From: Hawksworthiomyces lignivorus
Taxonomy: Eukaryota; Ascomycota; Sordariomycetes; Ophiostomatales; Ophiostomataceae
DNA: 64,000 nucleotides
Reading direction: 5' to 3'
NCBI GenBank assembly: GCA_002917075.1
Contig: NTMA01000004.1
Coordinates: forward strand, 124,001-188,000
The notes under the pieces are model-generated. The model worked only from the letters and a program-made list of their open reading frames with translations, was not told where the DNA came from and did not search any database. Below, piece after piece: positions 1 through 12,135 of the stretch (its first letter is position 1; every line of letters begins with the position of its first letter). A program made the position numbers and the translations under genes.

Positions 1-51
1 GGGGGGTAGCTCTCGCACCTGCCGCCGCCGTCGCCTCCATCCCGCACTTTG

Positions 52-1763
52 CTACTTGCTCCAAGCCTCCCCCCGCAGGCCGGGCAGGTCGTCCTCCAGC
101 GGCGGGGTGCCGGCGGCCTGCAGCTGGGCGGCGACCTGGTCGACCTGGCGCCAGACGCGCAGCAGGTTGCCGCCGACGACGAGGGCGGCCTCTTTGTCGG
201 TGACGCCGCGGCGCAGCAGCTCGGCGACCAGGGCCGGGTAGGCGGCGACGTCGTCGAGGCCGCGCGGGGTGGAGCCGATGCCGTCAAAGTCGCTGCCGAA
301 GCCGACGTGCTCGAAGCCGATGAGGCGGCCGATGTGCAGGACGTGGGTGGCGACGTGGGCCAGCGTGGAGTTGGGCGGATAAAAGGCGGGGATGCCGTTG
401 GCCGACGACGCGGCGCCGTCCTCGCCCTCCCACTGGCACGACACAAAGTCGGGCGCGAAGTTGACCATGACCAGGCCGCCGCGCGCCTTGACCAGCTGCA
501 GCACGTGGTCCGGCACGTTGCGCGGGTGCGGGCACACGCTGTAGGCGCTGCTGTGGCTGAAGATGACGGGCGCCTTGGAGCCGGTCCAGGCCGCGGCGTC
601 CGCGTCCTTCTCGTCCGCGTCGTCCCGCGGCCGCCCGCCCAGCACGTCCACCATCGTGTCGACGCTCGTGTGCGACAGGTCCACGATCAGCCCCAGCCGG
701 TTCATCTCTAGCACCACCTTGCGGCCCAGCGGGCTCAGGCCGCCCCACAGCCGCGGCGCCTTGCGCAGCGGGCTCTCCCACAGCGCGGCGTCGGCGTACT
801 TGTTGGGGCACTGCGTAGGAATTCCAGGGTCAGCGCGGGTTCTAGAGCAGGAAGGGGGAGGCCAGGGAAACTCACATTGTGCGTCAGCGTCGCGTAGCGC
901 ACGCCCAGCGCGTGGTACCGCCGCAGGTTGGCCACGGAGTTGCCGATCTGGTGCAGGCCCTCGATGCCCAGCGGCGAGATCAGCTGGCCGCGCTCAAAGG
1001 CGGCCAGCGCCGTCGAGCTGTTGACGTCGGGCGAGAACACGTCCGGGTACGCCTGCTTGAGCCGCGCCACCAGGTCGATCTGCTGGAGCGTGTCCTGGAC
1101 GCCTGGGAGAAGGAAAATGTCAGCACGAAGAGACGCAGCAGCAGACACAGCAGCGCACAAAGACGCCAGACACATTGTCAGCACGCACTCTGCAGGTAGT
1201 TCTCGTCGGAGAGGTCGGTGCCATTTGCCGGACACGGCGTGAACACGCTCCAGAAGGCGCCGCCATTCTTTCCGGCGCGCAGACGCGGCAGGTCGACGTG
1301 CTGGGGAAGGCCGTCCGTCAGGAAGCCGTTGCGGAAATCGTCGTTGTTGATGTGGTTGTTGAAGAGGACCCGGATGGCAATGGCAAAGTCGTTGTGGCCG
1401 TCTGAGAAGGGCGGGGGTTGTCAGCATACAGCATCTCACAGAGCATCTCGCAGCTCAGTCCAGCTCCATACCGATCAGGGGCGTCGAGGTCAGAATCTTG
1501 TCCACTCGCTCCTCTATGGTGAACTCTCGGGCCTGCTGGCCCCGACACGGAAACGCATGGCGGGTCGTCATCATATGAAAAGACACAACGAATGCCAGGG
1601 CCACCATAACGACTATGCGGATGGTTAACAAAGACGCCGGTGACCTCCGCACCGGCTTCTCAGCCTCGAGAACGGGAACAGAAGCGCCATGGCTCTTCTC
1701 TTCGTCCTGGCCGGCATGCGCCTCGCTGCCTCTCACCAAGTGATAAGCTCCTTTCTCGTTCAT
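52..1763 (-). CDS. Membrane dipeptidase, peptidase family M19
   Basis: Zinc-dependent dipeptidase related to renal/membrane dipeptidase; the family hydrolyses dipeptides and some beta-lactam-like bonds. Four exons fit, giving 496 residues: 1763-1472, 1401-1189, 1102-876 and 810-52. All introns are GT-AG and the frame is kept. A hydrophobic segment at about residues 45-64 suggests a type II signal anchor, so the enzyme probably faces the secretory lumen or the outside. The metal-site motifs are all present: DGHND at residues 98-102, the bridging glutamate in PLGIEGLHQIG, the histidines in DLSHTS and IFSHSS, and the GFGSDFDG aspartate near the C-terminus. It is divergent from the RhoGAP gene, with 1.9 kb between them. 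Family assignment is firm; the natural substrate is unknown. Confidence 0.93.
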
Positions 1764-3668
1764 TGCGGCTGTGATGCTGCTTTTCTCATAAATTTCCTAT
1801 CGATAATGAGAGGGAGCGTGCAAAATAAGCGAATTGACGCCAGGACAAAATAGGATCCAAATACAAAGATGTGCCCTATTTGCCTGCTTGCCCGCTACAA
1901 TGTCGCAATTCGCAGGCAATTGAAGCAATCGAAGCAATTCCTAAGCAATCTACAGATAATAGATACAGAGGAGTGGGGGAGCTCATGCAGCTGTCAGGGA
2001 CAGTGCGAGCCAAGCTGCAGGGAAGCTTATCAGCCACTTTACAGGCTAAAAAAGCGTTACATACAGTCCCAATGCTTATTTTAAACACTGTAACCACTGT
2101 ATAGAGACCTAGCATGCCGACTGAGCCGTTCTTGAAGAGATGCAGTACTCTGTAAGATGCAATGAGACGCAGTGAGATGCAGCGAGGGAAAGCTTCTGCG
2201 ATAGTTACATATATGTGCTCGCGCGTACATTGTGATTGGTGTCCCTGTCTATCCATTGAAATGCTTGTTTTCCGGGCCGTTTAATCTATCTCTTGCTCTC
2301 CCTCTTGGCGGTTTATAGAGATCGTCTGAACACAGCATGTTTCTGTGTCAATGTTCCCTGGCGGCGGCCTCTTCAAAACGACCAGCCACTGCTTATGCCT
2401 GGGTATGCATTCCGACCCGCGCACTATGGCAACACGTCAAAGTAAGCTTAGGCCTGCTTGAACAGCGTGCTAACCCGGATATTTTCAGGGGTCTTGCAGG
2501 ACCCGTTGTTTCGTTTCAGGCGCGTCTGTTTCACGGCGGCTGCAGGGTCAGCACAGAGCATTTCTGTCCTCAGGCGCAAGGGCAAAATACATTTTTTCGC
2601 TGCCATACGTGCGTAGAAGTACTCCTTGCTCACCACTACACGTACTAATACTCACTACTGCTCTCTACACCGTCCTTGTACCCCGTCTTGATGGATATTT
2701 CGTAATACGTCGCAGTCCGTAGCCTGTACTTAGCACGCTGAATACGTCGTATAGCAAATGTAAGCCACAGGGGGGAGACTCCGCTTATTGGCCTGGCACT
2801 CCCCATATTATTACCAGCAAGTCCACGTACGTACATAGTGGGCGGTAAGGCGTTTTTCATGTCTATTTGTGGACCTGACAGTATTAGCATTAGCTCTGGT
2901 CTGCTCTATACGAAGCTAAACTGCGCACTGTATTTCAGCGCTGTAGAGCCTCTCCAATAGCCACTCAGCGCTAACAGTCAGCCCAAAAACACGTGCCACA
3001 TACGCCGCCGTCTGTCCACCTGACACTGTATCACGAAAAAGGAACAGCACCAAACGCTAACGGCCAACCAGCGCAGGCCGATCCGTCACAAAACCTGCAG
3101 ACACTCGGAGAACGGAGAACCCTTCTGCTCTGCTCACACACTCTTGTATGTACATGGATGGGACTGGCCCGGCCCTTGTTCCTTTTTTATTTTTGCTGTG
3201 CCTTGAACTAAAAAAGGCCACTCAGAGCTGACTGACGGGGAACTGGGGGGTCTTCTATTCTTCAGCTGGTCTCTTCTCTGATTTGCTTGTTTTTGTTCTG
3301 GACACTATACTTTTCTGTTTGACGACGGCCGACGCCTTTGTGTTATTTCATTTTTCTTGTCTCCCTGTTCGCTTCTCTCCTGTCATTTTTAGCTGCGTTG
3401 GTCCTGGAATCCCCCGGATAGTTACGTGTATTTTGTCGAATCCAGCGAGGTTGTCGTCATCGTCATTATCAGTGCCATTTCTCGTTTCCCTGATTGTCTA
3501 GCCTGCTTCGGCCACCGCTACCATCGTCCTCCGATCTCCTACTGCGCATACCATCGACTGCCTTTGCCCAACGTGGCTGTTTCTATCAACCTGGCTTCGC
3601 GAGCCAGACGGACTTATCCTCCTTCCCTCCCCTGCTCTGACAGAGGCATTGTCTAGTAGCTGCCCACC
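1764..3668. other. Intergenic region between divergent genes
   Basis: This holds the promoters of the dipeptidase (left) and the RhoGAP gene (right). From about 3240 the plus strand becomes pyrimidine-rich, as expected of a leader for the gene at 3669. Short degenerate repeats occur near 1918-1955 (a GAAGCAAT-like unit) and 2140-2190 (a GATGCAG-like unit). The part at 2640-2960 is rich in TA steps. I see no convincing gene. Confidence 0.6.
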
Positions 3669-6646
3669 ATGCCTGGATTCGCCGACTCTTTCTGGTCTTC
3701 GGACTATGCCGCAGGTGAGACATACAATGACGTGTTGGCAGATCCCTGAGGAGAGCTGCATGGCAATGGCAGCACAATATGTTCGCAGAATCTGACAGGC
3801 CCCCCTTCTGGATAGGACTTGGCGTCCTGTTTGGCAAGCTCCAGCAAGGCGTCATCGAAAACAGACAGATCCTCACCATTGCGCGCATGCGCGCCGAAGC
3901 AGAAGAGGTCTACGGCCAAAAGCTCGGCGACATACCCGTAGCTGTCGATAAGGTGCAGGGCGGCTTCTCGCGCGACGATGGAGCCAGCGTACGAAAGGTG
4001 GGTTGACTAGGCGTCGAAGAGAGAGAGGCCTCTTTTTTTTTTTTGTTCGTTTTATGCCTCATTCGCATACTGACCGACATGCGGCAAACTACATAGGCGT
4101 ACGAAGGCGTCCGCACAGAAATGGAGGACGCCGCCAAGAACCACCGCAAGATTGCGCAAAACATCCGCGACCTCGTCGTCAACCCCTTCTCGCGCTGGTG
4201 CGAGGCCCACGAGTCCCGCATACAAGACTGCCAGGACGAGCTGCAGGCCCGCATCAAGACACACGACCGCCAGCTCGAGCTGGTCAAGAAGCTGCGCAAC
4301 AACTACTTCAACAAGTCCCGCCTGCTCGAGGACCTCGAGGAGGAGAACAAGCTGGCCTTCCAGGACCCGGAGACGAGCCCCAAGCAGAACAGCAACATCC
4401 CCGAGATCAAGGTCAACAAGGAGGATGAGCCCGAGGAGGAGGAGCCCTACGAGATCGGCGACGAGATGTACCAGCCCGACCAGGTCAAGAAGATCCTGGC
4501 CCACATGCTCAACAACATCAAAATGGGCGAGACCAAGGTGCCCATCCTGGGCACCTACCAGAACACGTCCGCCGGCTCCGACATTGTCGAGTACCTGCAG
4601 AAGAACATGAACACGAGCAGCGTCAGCTACGCCGAGCGCATCGGCCAGGACCTCGTCACCCACGGCTTCCTGCGCCTCGTCGGCAACGTCGGCAACACCT
4701 TTGCCAACAGCTCCAAGATGTTCTACCAGTGGCGGCCCAAGGCCTTCCAGATGAGCGGCGTGCCCGAGAAGAAGGCCACCCTAGGCCGCACTTTCTCGCT
4801 GGCCTCCACCGCCGCAGGCTCCGACGGCGCCGCCGCCGACTCGCCCGTCATCGGCACCGTCAACGAGTACCTCGAGAAGTGGAACGTGCTGGGCACCGCC
4901 TACCCCAACGAGACGCCCGGCGACCGCATGCGCCGCGAGGCCCGCGAGGCCGACGACCGCTACAAGGCCGGCGTGCGCAAGCTCGACGACCTGCGCGGCG
5001 AGCTGGAAGAGGCCATCGTCGACCACCTGCGCTTCCTCGAGCGCTGCGAGCTCGACCGCCTCAAGGCCATCAAGACGGTCATCCTCGACTTCTCCGGCAC
5101 CATTAGCAACGTCATCCCCAGCCTGCAGGCCACCGTCGACAAGCTGGTGCTGTACCAGGAGACCATCCAGCCGCTGGGCGACCTGCGCTACCTGCTCGAG
5201 AGCTACCGCACCGGCAGCTTCATCCCCCGCGTCGTCACCTACGAGAACTACTACAACAAGGTCGACGAGGAGACGTTCGGCGTCGACCTCGAGGCCCGCG
5301 CCCGCGCCGACAAGAAGCGCGTCCCCATCATCGTCACATCCCTGCTGACCTACCTGGACCAGCACTACCCAGACCTCGAGGGCGACGAGGCCCGCCGCAG
5401 CGTCTGGCTCATCGAGGTGCCCCTGCACCAGGTCCACAAGCTGCGCGCCAAGGTCAACCACGGCAAGCCCTTCCCGCCCGAGGTCCTGCGCGACTTTGAC
5501 ATTCCCACCGTCGCGAGCCTGCTCAAGCTGTACCTGAGAGAACTGCCTGGTAAGTTATAAGAGTTAAAAAAAAATAATAAAAAAAAGAAAGAAAAAGAAT
5601 GAGCAGCCGCTGACCGAGTGCGCATTGCAGACTCGCTGGTCTCGTCCCACGTGTACGAGATCATCCGCACCATCTACCAGACGCCGGCAGGCGACAGCGC
5701 CGACGACTCCCGGCGCGTGCCCGTGCTACAGCAGACGCTGTCGCAGCTGCGCCTGACCAACATCGCCACGCTCGACGCGTGCATGAACCACTTTACGCGC
5801 CTGATCGAGCTGACGTCCGCCGACGAGACGTACATTGTGGCGCTGGCCACGGCGCTGGCCCCCTGCGTGCTGCGGCCGCGCGTCGAGAGCTCCCTGACCA
5901 TGGAGGAGAAGCACGCCTACCGCCTGGTGCGCGACCTCTTCGCCCACAAGGACGCCATCTTTTCCGAGCTGAAGCGCCTGTCGGCCCTGACCCACTCGGG
6001 CTCCATCGGCGGCGGCAGCGGCGGCGGCCGTGGCGCGGCCGCCGCCACCCGCCCGCGCGCCATCAGCACCGACGAGAGCAACCGCAAGTTCCACATGGAG
6101 GAGCGCAACCGCGCCCTGCTGGAAAAGGCCTCGGGCAGCCGCAGCCGCGCCACCTCGCCCGCCCCCACCCCGCGCACCGCCCACCGTCGCGACCGCAGCA
6201 TCGGCGGGCCCGAGACCCGGTTTCCCATCCAGACGAGCCCAACCGTCTCCGGCGACCGCCACCGCCAGAGCATCGGGCCCATCCTCGGCGTCAAGCGCTC
6301 CAGCCTCGAGGTGCCGGGCGCCGACGCCGCCGACAGCACCGCTGCCGCTGGCGCCGGCACCAACGGCGTATCCGATTCTGCTGCTGCCTCTGCAGCATCA
6401 GCAGCCGCAGACGGCAGCGGCCTACCAGGCTCGCCCGCCGAGAAGCGCAACAGCCTGAACCGCAACAGCGTCCGCTTCGTCGGCGGCCGGCGCATCGCCC
6501 CCGTCGTGCCGTCGACGCCGCCGTCGGCCGCGGCAACCGTCGCCGCGCGGGTAGCAACACCGCCCAGCAGCCTCCCGCTCGCCAGCCTCGGCGCGGACCA
6601 CCAGCAGCACCCGGTGACGCTGGTGGACAAGCCGATGGACGACTAA
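3669..6646 (+). CDS. RGD2: Rgd2-like F-BAR / DEP / RhoGAP protein
   Basis: Four exons (3669-3714, 3816-3997, 4097-5549, 5631-6646) give 898 residues. The first exon codes only 15 full residues. The N-terminus (GVLFGKLQQGVIENRQIL) is the start of an F-BAR domain. A DEP domain follows at about 192-291, then the second half of the F-BAR helices (about 300-430). A RhoGAP-like domain spans about 465-665, and the tail (about 680-898) is rich in Ser, Ala, Arg and Gly and probably disordered. A DEP domain inside the F-BAR region followed by RhoGAP is the Rgd2 layout; yeast Rgd2 acts on Cdc42 and Rho5 at the plasma membrane. The usual arginine-finger motif is replaced by SVWLIEVPL, and the conserved Asn of the last catalytic helix is not seen in TALAPCVLRP, so catalysis is doubtful. 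The start follows a pyrimidine-rich leader. Confidence 0.88.
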
Positions 6647-8576
6647 GAGAGAGAGAAGGGGGAGAAGTGGGGGGAGCTTCGGGACTGGAAGCAGACTGCG
6701 GATTGCGGAACCGAGCTCAGCAGGGAAGAGAGGAAGGGAAATCAAAAAAATTATTTACCGATTAAAGGGACCATCGGCTCTTTGTGTGCGATTTACATTT
6801 GTATCTAGACACCCCCGGGGAACTTTTTCTCTATTTTGTTCTTTTTTTATGTCTGCTTTTACTTTTACTGTGTATCAAGCGGGATGCGAAATTTGTTATG
6901 CCATCTACTATTGTTACTCTTTTTTTTTTCATCTTTGTCTCCATCAGTCACGTCTCATGTTCAATTTATCCACAGAGCTGTTTTTCTTTTTACGAGTGTG
7001 TCTGTCTTTGCTCTCGTCTGAGAGCTTGCTGTGCAATTATTTTGTCCTACAGAACGTGTGGTAGACGGCTGCCACCTGTACAAAGAATGTGTTACTCATG
7101 ATTTCGTGTTACTATTGATTCCAGATCATATATCTCGGTGTCCATGGCTACTTGGTGCCGAAAAGACTTGTGAACATTGCCTGACTTCCATCACAGAAAT
7201 ATGATCGCGTGAGGATGCCAGTTTGCCGGTCTATCCTTTTACGTCTTGGATTTCTAACCTCTGTGCCTCTCTCTCTCTTTCTCTCTCTCTCTCTCTTCTT
7301 TTTCCGGGCAAATGGACAAAATAATGCCGCTGTGAGTCGGAAAGTAAAAATTCTTCAGAAAAGATTACCAATTTGGGTATTGTTGTGCCGGAAGCTTGGG
7401 AGCCGCTTTTTGTTTTGTTTGCTGTTTGCTGGCGGCTTAAATGAAAACCAACCGTTTTCTGTTATAAATCGTTTTTATGCTTGACCCATTGCAGCCTGTG
7501 AGCGCAGCTCGCAGAGCTGAGATGTTGCGGCGAGTTTAATCGTTCATCCAACTGTCTATGCAAGGATGAGGCGCCCCAAGGCTGCCTCTTGTTGAACAAA
7601 TTGATCTTCAGCCAACGATCTGAAGGAGTCCATTCGTTCATTGTCTAAAGAGTTGTAATTTCCTGTTGGACATAATCCGGCCCGGTCGTAGTAAAAGCTC
7701 TTTAAGATCTTTGTTCATCTGATATAGCCTAGTCGTATTTTACTTTCTCGTAGATATATGTCCTTTCTATTTTGCCCCTTTTGGAAGACAATCCTTCTCT
7801 GCCCTTCTGTATTACAGGCTCAAATCGAGGTATATCCTTGTAGAGAACCAACAGACCGGGGATCCTCTTTTTCTTGTTCACTGGCCTATATTTCATCGTC
7901 TTGGCAGTCCCCAATTGTATTCGACTTGCCAGCTCTCTGCCGGATCAGAGGCCTGACTGTCCCGACAGAAAATATGGATCTCGTATATCGAGCGGAGAAT
8001 AGGAAAGCGAGCTGTGTAAAAAAACTGATGGAGAGGATGCTGCCCCATGCTCCCGCTCTGGCTCGCCAATCCTGCCGCATCGTCTTTCCCCCGGACTATG
8101 TGCAGATGGTTTAATTGTAGCCTTTGCGTCTTTTCCTTTTGCGGGGTGTCGAAAGAGCCGCTCTTGGCTTGGGATCTCTCGTCACTTGTCTTTCCCCCAT
8201 TTTCTCACATCAGCTCTGCGTGTAGGTACTTTGGGAGGTTATAATTGTGGCCTTATTGGTATTTTCTGTTTCTTGGCTCTACTCATTAGGACGAATGAGG
8301 CAATCTGGAGCATTATTTGCAGCAGCGGCATCCTTATTTGTCTGGTTGGTCTTCAGTCATCGCCATGTTATGAAGCTTAGCTGTTGGATATTAATCTATG
8401 CACGGATGGGGCAATGATGGCGCCCGTCTCTCGGGAAGCCAGACTGGGAAGAAAGAAAAAAAAAGACATATTAGGCGTATTTAGTCGTTTCCCCAGTAGA
8501 AATTTTAAAACATTGAAGATAGTAGGTCAAACCCGTTCTACGAGCGACCACACGGCGTTACATTTTCTGTCCCACA
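6647..8576. other. Intergenic region, 3' end of RhoGAP gene and promoter of GMC gene
   Basis: T-rich sequence follows the stop at 6646 and is probably 3' UTR. A CT microsatellite lies near 7266-7304. Short open frames in 6784-8380 are T-rich and lack family features or plausible splice partners. I see no gene. Confidence 0.6.
7266..7304 (+). repeat. CT microsatellite
   Basis: A nearly pure run of CT dinucleotides followed by TTCTTTTT. It lies in intergenic sequence 1.3 kb upstream of the GMC gene. It is a simple repeat with no visible coding role. Confidence 0.9.
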
Positions 8577-10907
8577 ATGAGAGGCTCCACCGGCCTCCGT
8601 ACGGCGGTGGCCGCATCGTCGGCCGTCATGATGGCGCTGTGGTCTGGCGATGGCCTGGCGTACCCGCATCTTCAGCATCAGTTCCGGGCGCGGGCGATTG
8701 GCCAAGCACAGGTGGCAGCGGAGTACGACTACATCGTCGTTGGCGGCGGGCAGTCCGGGCTGGTCGTCGCCAACCGGCTATCTGAGACGAACGGTACGCT
8801 CCTTGGACAATTGTCATTCCGGGTTGTGTTCTAACATGGAATCCAGCCACGGTCCTCGTCGTCGAGTACGGCTACTTTGATAACCGCACCTCACAGATCC
8901 AACCGTCCAGCGCGGTGCACTACCCGCCGCGGGACCTATACAACTTGACGTCTGTTCCGCAGGTGGGGCTCGCTAACTCCAGGCAGTCTGTGTATTCGGC
9001 GGCCGTCGTCGGCGGCGGGTCAACGGTCAACGGCATGATGCTGAACCGCGGCGCGGCGGACGACTACGACAACTGGGAGCGGCTGAAGAACCCAGGCTGG
9101 GGCTGGCGCGATCTTCTGCCGTACTTTATCAAGGTACTGTCTGCTGCCTTCTCACGAGCCCTTCTGTTCGCTGTGGCCGGCTAACTTGCAATTGCAGAGC
9201 ACCACGTTTCAAGCACCATCGCCTACGCTTCAGAAGGAGTTCAACATCACCTGGAATGCCAGCGCATACGGCACCGACGGCCCCATTCACGTCAGCTATG
9301 CGCCCTTCCAGTGGCCGGGCATCAAAATCCAGTACCAGGGCCTTGTCGATGTGGGTGCAGTCCCGCAACTGGATGGAGCAGGTGAGGTCAAAGCCAAAAG
9401 GGAGATTGATTTGACGGTTTTCGTAGCTAACGCACAAAAACAGACGGAAATGCTTTTGGCGTTTTCTGGTTTACGGTATGTCGCCATCTCTGAGCAGGAC
9501 TGCACTGGCCCGTACTCACATTTGCTTTCGCAGAGCGCCGTCGACAACACCACCGAGACGCGCTCGTATGCGCGCAACCGCTACTACGATCCCGTGGCGA
9601 ACCGCACCAACCTGCACCTCCTCACCGGCTGGCGCGTCAACGAGGTCCTGTTCAACGGCACCAAGCACGCCACGAGCATCGTCATGGAGCAGCGCGACCT
9701 CCACGCACCGGCTAATGCGACAGCGGCGGGCAACCGCACGACCACGACGGTCCGCGCGCGGCGCGAGATCGTGCTGACGGCCGGCTCGCTGCACAGCCCA
9801 CAGATCCTGCAGCGCAGCGGCATCGGGCCGGCGAGCCTGCTCAAGGCAGCCGGCATCGACGTGCTCGTCGACCTGCCGGGCGTCGGCAGCAACCTGCAGG
9901 ACCACCCGGTGGGCCACACGCAATACGACTGTAGGCGATGAAGCGTAATTTTTTTTTTGTTTTGTGCTTTTTGTTCCAGGGGAGAAGGATCGGGCTGCTG
10001 ACTGCTGCTGCTTCCAGACAACAAGAACGTGTATCCCAACCCGGTGGACTCGCCGGCCAACGAGACGTTCCAGAAGTGGGCGCAGACGGAGTGGGTGGCG
10101 CACCGCGGCGGGCCGCAGAGCCAGACGGTGGGCAACACGGCGGGGCTGCTGCCGCTGTCGGTGGTGGCGCCGGGGGAGTATAAGGCGATCGTGGCCAACT
10201 ACACGGCGCAGGACGCGCGGCGGTACCTGCCGGCGGGGTACACGGTGGAGCAGGTGGCGGGCTACGAGGCGCAGCGGGCGCTGCTGGCGGCGTCGATGGC
10301 GCGGGCGGACAACGCGGTGCTCGAGTTCCCGATCCAGGGCACGGGCAGCGGCAGCCTGGTGCTGACCAAGGAGACGAGCCGCGGCACGATCCTGCTGAAC
10401 CCGGCCGACCGGTACGCGGACCCGCTGGTCGACTACAACACGCTGGTCAACCCCGTGGACGCGGCCGTCGCCGTCGCCAGCGTGCGCTTCGCCCGCCGCT
10501 ACTACCAGACGGCCACCATGCAGCAGCTGCAGCCCGTCGAGCAGACGCCCGGCGCCAACCTCACCAGCGACGCCGACATCGAGGCCGCCCTGCGCCGCAC
10601 CACCGGCAGCACCGCCGCCCACCTGTCCGGCACCAACGCCATGATGCCGCGCGAGTGGGGCGGCGTCGTCGACCCCCAGCTGCGCGTCTACGGCGTCACC
10701 GGCCTCAGCGTCGCCGACTCGTCCATGATGCCCATGATCGTCGGCGCCCACATCTGCGCCACCGTGTACGCCATCGCGGAGAAGGTGAGTTCGGGAGACG
10801 CGAGTCTTTTTTTTTTATACCCAAAAAAAACGAGGAAACAAGAACGCAATTCTAACAAAAGATCTCTGCAGGCTTCGGACCTTATCAAGGCACGCCATGG
10901 GGCCTAG
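8577..10907 (+). CDS. Secreted GMC-family FAD oxidoreductase
   Basis: Glucose-methanol-choline oxidoreductase of the aryl-alcohol oxidase/choline dehydrogenase type. Seven exons keep frame and give 639 residues: 8577-8793, 8847-9133, 9198-9381, 9444-9475, 9534-9930, 10018-10784 and 10872-10907. The fourth exon is only 32 nt and the last only 36 nt. Residues 1-29 look like a signal peptide, so secretion is likely, and several N-x-S/T sites fit that. The FAD-binding GGGQSG is at 56-61. The GMC signature SLHSPQILQRSGIG is present. The C-terminal catalytic pair is probably H574 (HLSGTNAMM) and H617 (GAHICATVYAI). Family members oxidise alcohols or sugars and release H2O2, often in lignocellulose breakdown or host contact. 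The substrate cannot be told from sequence. Confidence 0.9.
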
Positions 10908-11355
10908 TAAGAGAGAAAGGGCTAAACAAACCTGAAAATGAAACAAAAAAAAATAAAAAAGCAAACCGCTAGTATACAAATTTGGGGATTTTGTTTGGTG
11001 ATACCAGTGTTTCGTTTCTTTAGCTTCGTCTAGCGTAATCGTATATAACACACGACCATCTATTTTGTGTATTGGTCATATTAGGCACTGATGTAGCGGC
11101 CATTCATACTCATTTCTGTGTCATTTGTTCATCATCGTCCGCGTCTTGCTACCATCGCCGCTGGTCAGGACACGCTTGGCATTCATAGACAGCGATACAT
11201 TGCTGAGCGAAGCGTGAGATGACTAGTAATAATCTATCCCATGTCTATAGCTGGTACTGATGAGGGAGGCTGCTCCACCACCAGGCATGAATCGGACTAG
11301 GCGAAGAATGTGCAGCGCAAGGGGTATGCATTCACCTGTTCGAGCTGGCACAGTT
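10908..11355. other. Convergent intergenic spacer
   Basis: The 3' ends of the GMC gene (+) and the FAR1-domain gene (-) face each other here. A-rich sequence at about 10940-10970 may belong to the GMC 3' UTR. Nothing else is seen. Confidence 0.6.
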
Positions 11356-12135
11356 TCAGTCTCCGAGCGTCTCGTCTGCGTCCATGAGGGTGTCTTCTTC
11401 GCCGGCATCAGCGGCCGCAGCATCATTGTGCACAGGAGGCGCATCTGGAGCAGGCAGGGCAGTGAGCGGTGGCAGGCCCACGGGCAGGGCCGCCGCCAGG
11501 GCGGACTGCTGAGCGTACGACGACGCCCAGGATGCGAAGATGCTCGCGTTCCGCGCGGGCGCCGACGCGGGGTCGGCCTCGCAGGCCTGGACGGCCTCGC
11601 TCGCAGCGGCGGCGGCGGCCTTGGCGCAAGCGGCATGAGCGTAGATGGCGTCGCGGGAGCCCGGGGCCGCGGCGAGAGCGTCGGTTGCCGCGCGCCGCGC
11701 GTCTTCCGCGTGGGCGTGGGCCTTGTCGGCGCGCTCGGTGGCGCGGTCGAGCGGCGTGGGCCCCGGCGGCGTCGTCGGGTACACGCGGGGCTCGTGGTTG
11801 TGGCGCAGGAACTCCGGGTTGGGCCGGTAGCGCACGACCCAGGTGTGGTCGCTCGTCTCCTTGGCCAGGATGGAGAACTTGCAGTCGCACTTGCGCGAGG
11901 TGCGATTGCGCTGGCGGTTGACCAGCTGCGGGTTCACGCCGTAGCGGTCGCAGCCGTACACGACCTGCCACCGCCCCTGGTTGCCCGACGACTTGGCCGT
12001 CGAGAACTCGTAGCCTCGCTGCTTGGCCCAGGCGTTGATCGACTCAAACAGGCTCTTGCGCGAGTCGTACTCCGCCTCGGGCGGCGGCTCCAGAGGCACC
12101 GGCGGCGGCTCCAGAGGGTAGGCCAGAGAGGCCAT
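11356..12135 (-). CDS. FAR1-type zinc-finger DNA-binding protein
   Basis: Intronless, 259 residues. Residues about 25-120 match a FAR1/WRKY-GCM1-like zinc finger as found in MULE transposases and the regulators derived from them. The probable ligands are C62, C83, C85, H112 and H114 (RKCDCKF and RHNHEP). The N-terminus is proline-rich (repeated PLEPPP). The C-terminal half is alanine-rich and helical, and ends in an acidic tail. No transposase catalytic domain or SWIM finger follows, so this looks like a DNA-binding domain kept without the transposase, probably a regulator. It shares a 714-bp divergent promoter with cytochrome b5. Targets are unknown. Confidence 0.72.
   Translation of the reverse strand: MASLAYPLEPPPVPLEPPPEAEYDSRKSLFESINAWAKQRGYEFSTAKSSGNQGRWQVVYGCDRYGVNPQLVNRQRNRTSRKCDCKFSILAKETSDHTWVVRYRPNPEFLRHNHEPRVYPTTPPGPTPLDRATERADKAHAHAEDARRAATDALAAAPGSRDAIYAHAACAKAAAAAASEAVQACEADPASAPARNASIFASWASSYAQQSALAAALPVGLPPLTALPAPDAPPVHNDAAAADAGEEDTLMDADETLGD

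Noticed and set aside
2640..2960. TA-rich stretch as a possible RIP-mutated transposon
   Set aside because: Too short, without terminal repeats or any residual transposase similarity; a RIP-index calculation would be needed.
4152..5106. Long alternative frames across the RhoGAP gene on both strands
   Set aside because: They arise from the very GC-rich codon usage; only the frame with F-BAR, DEP and RhoGAP signatures is coding.
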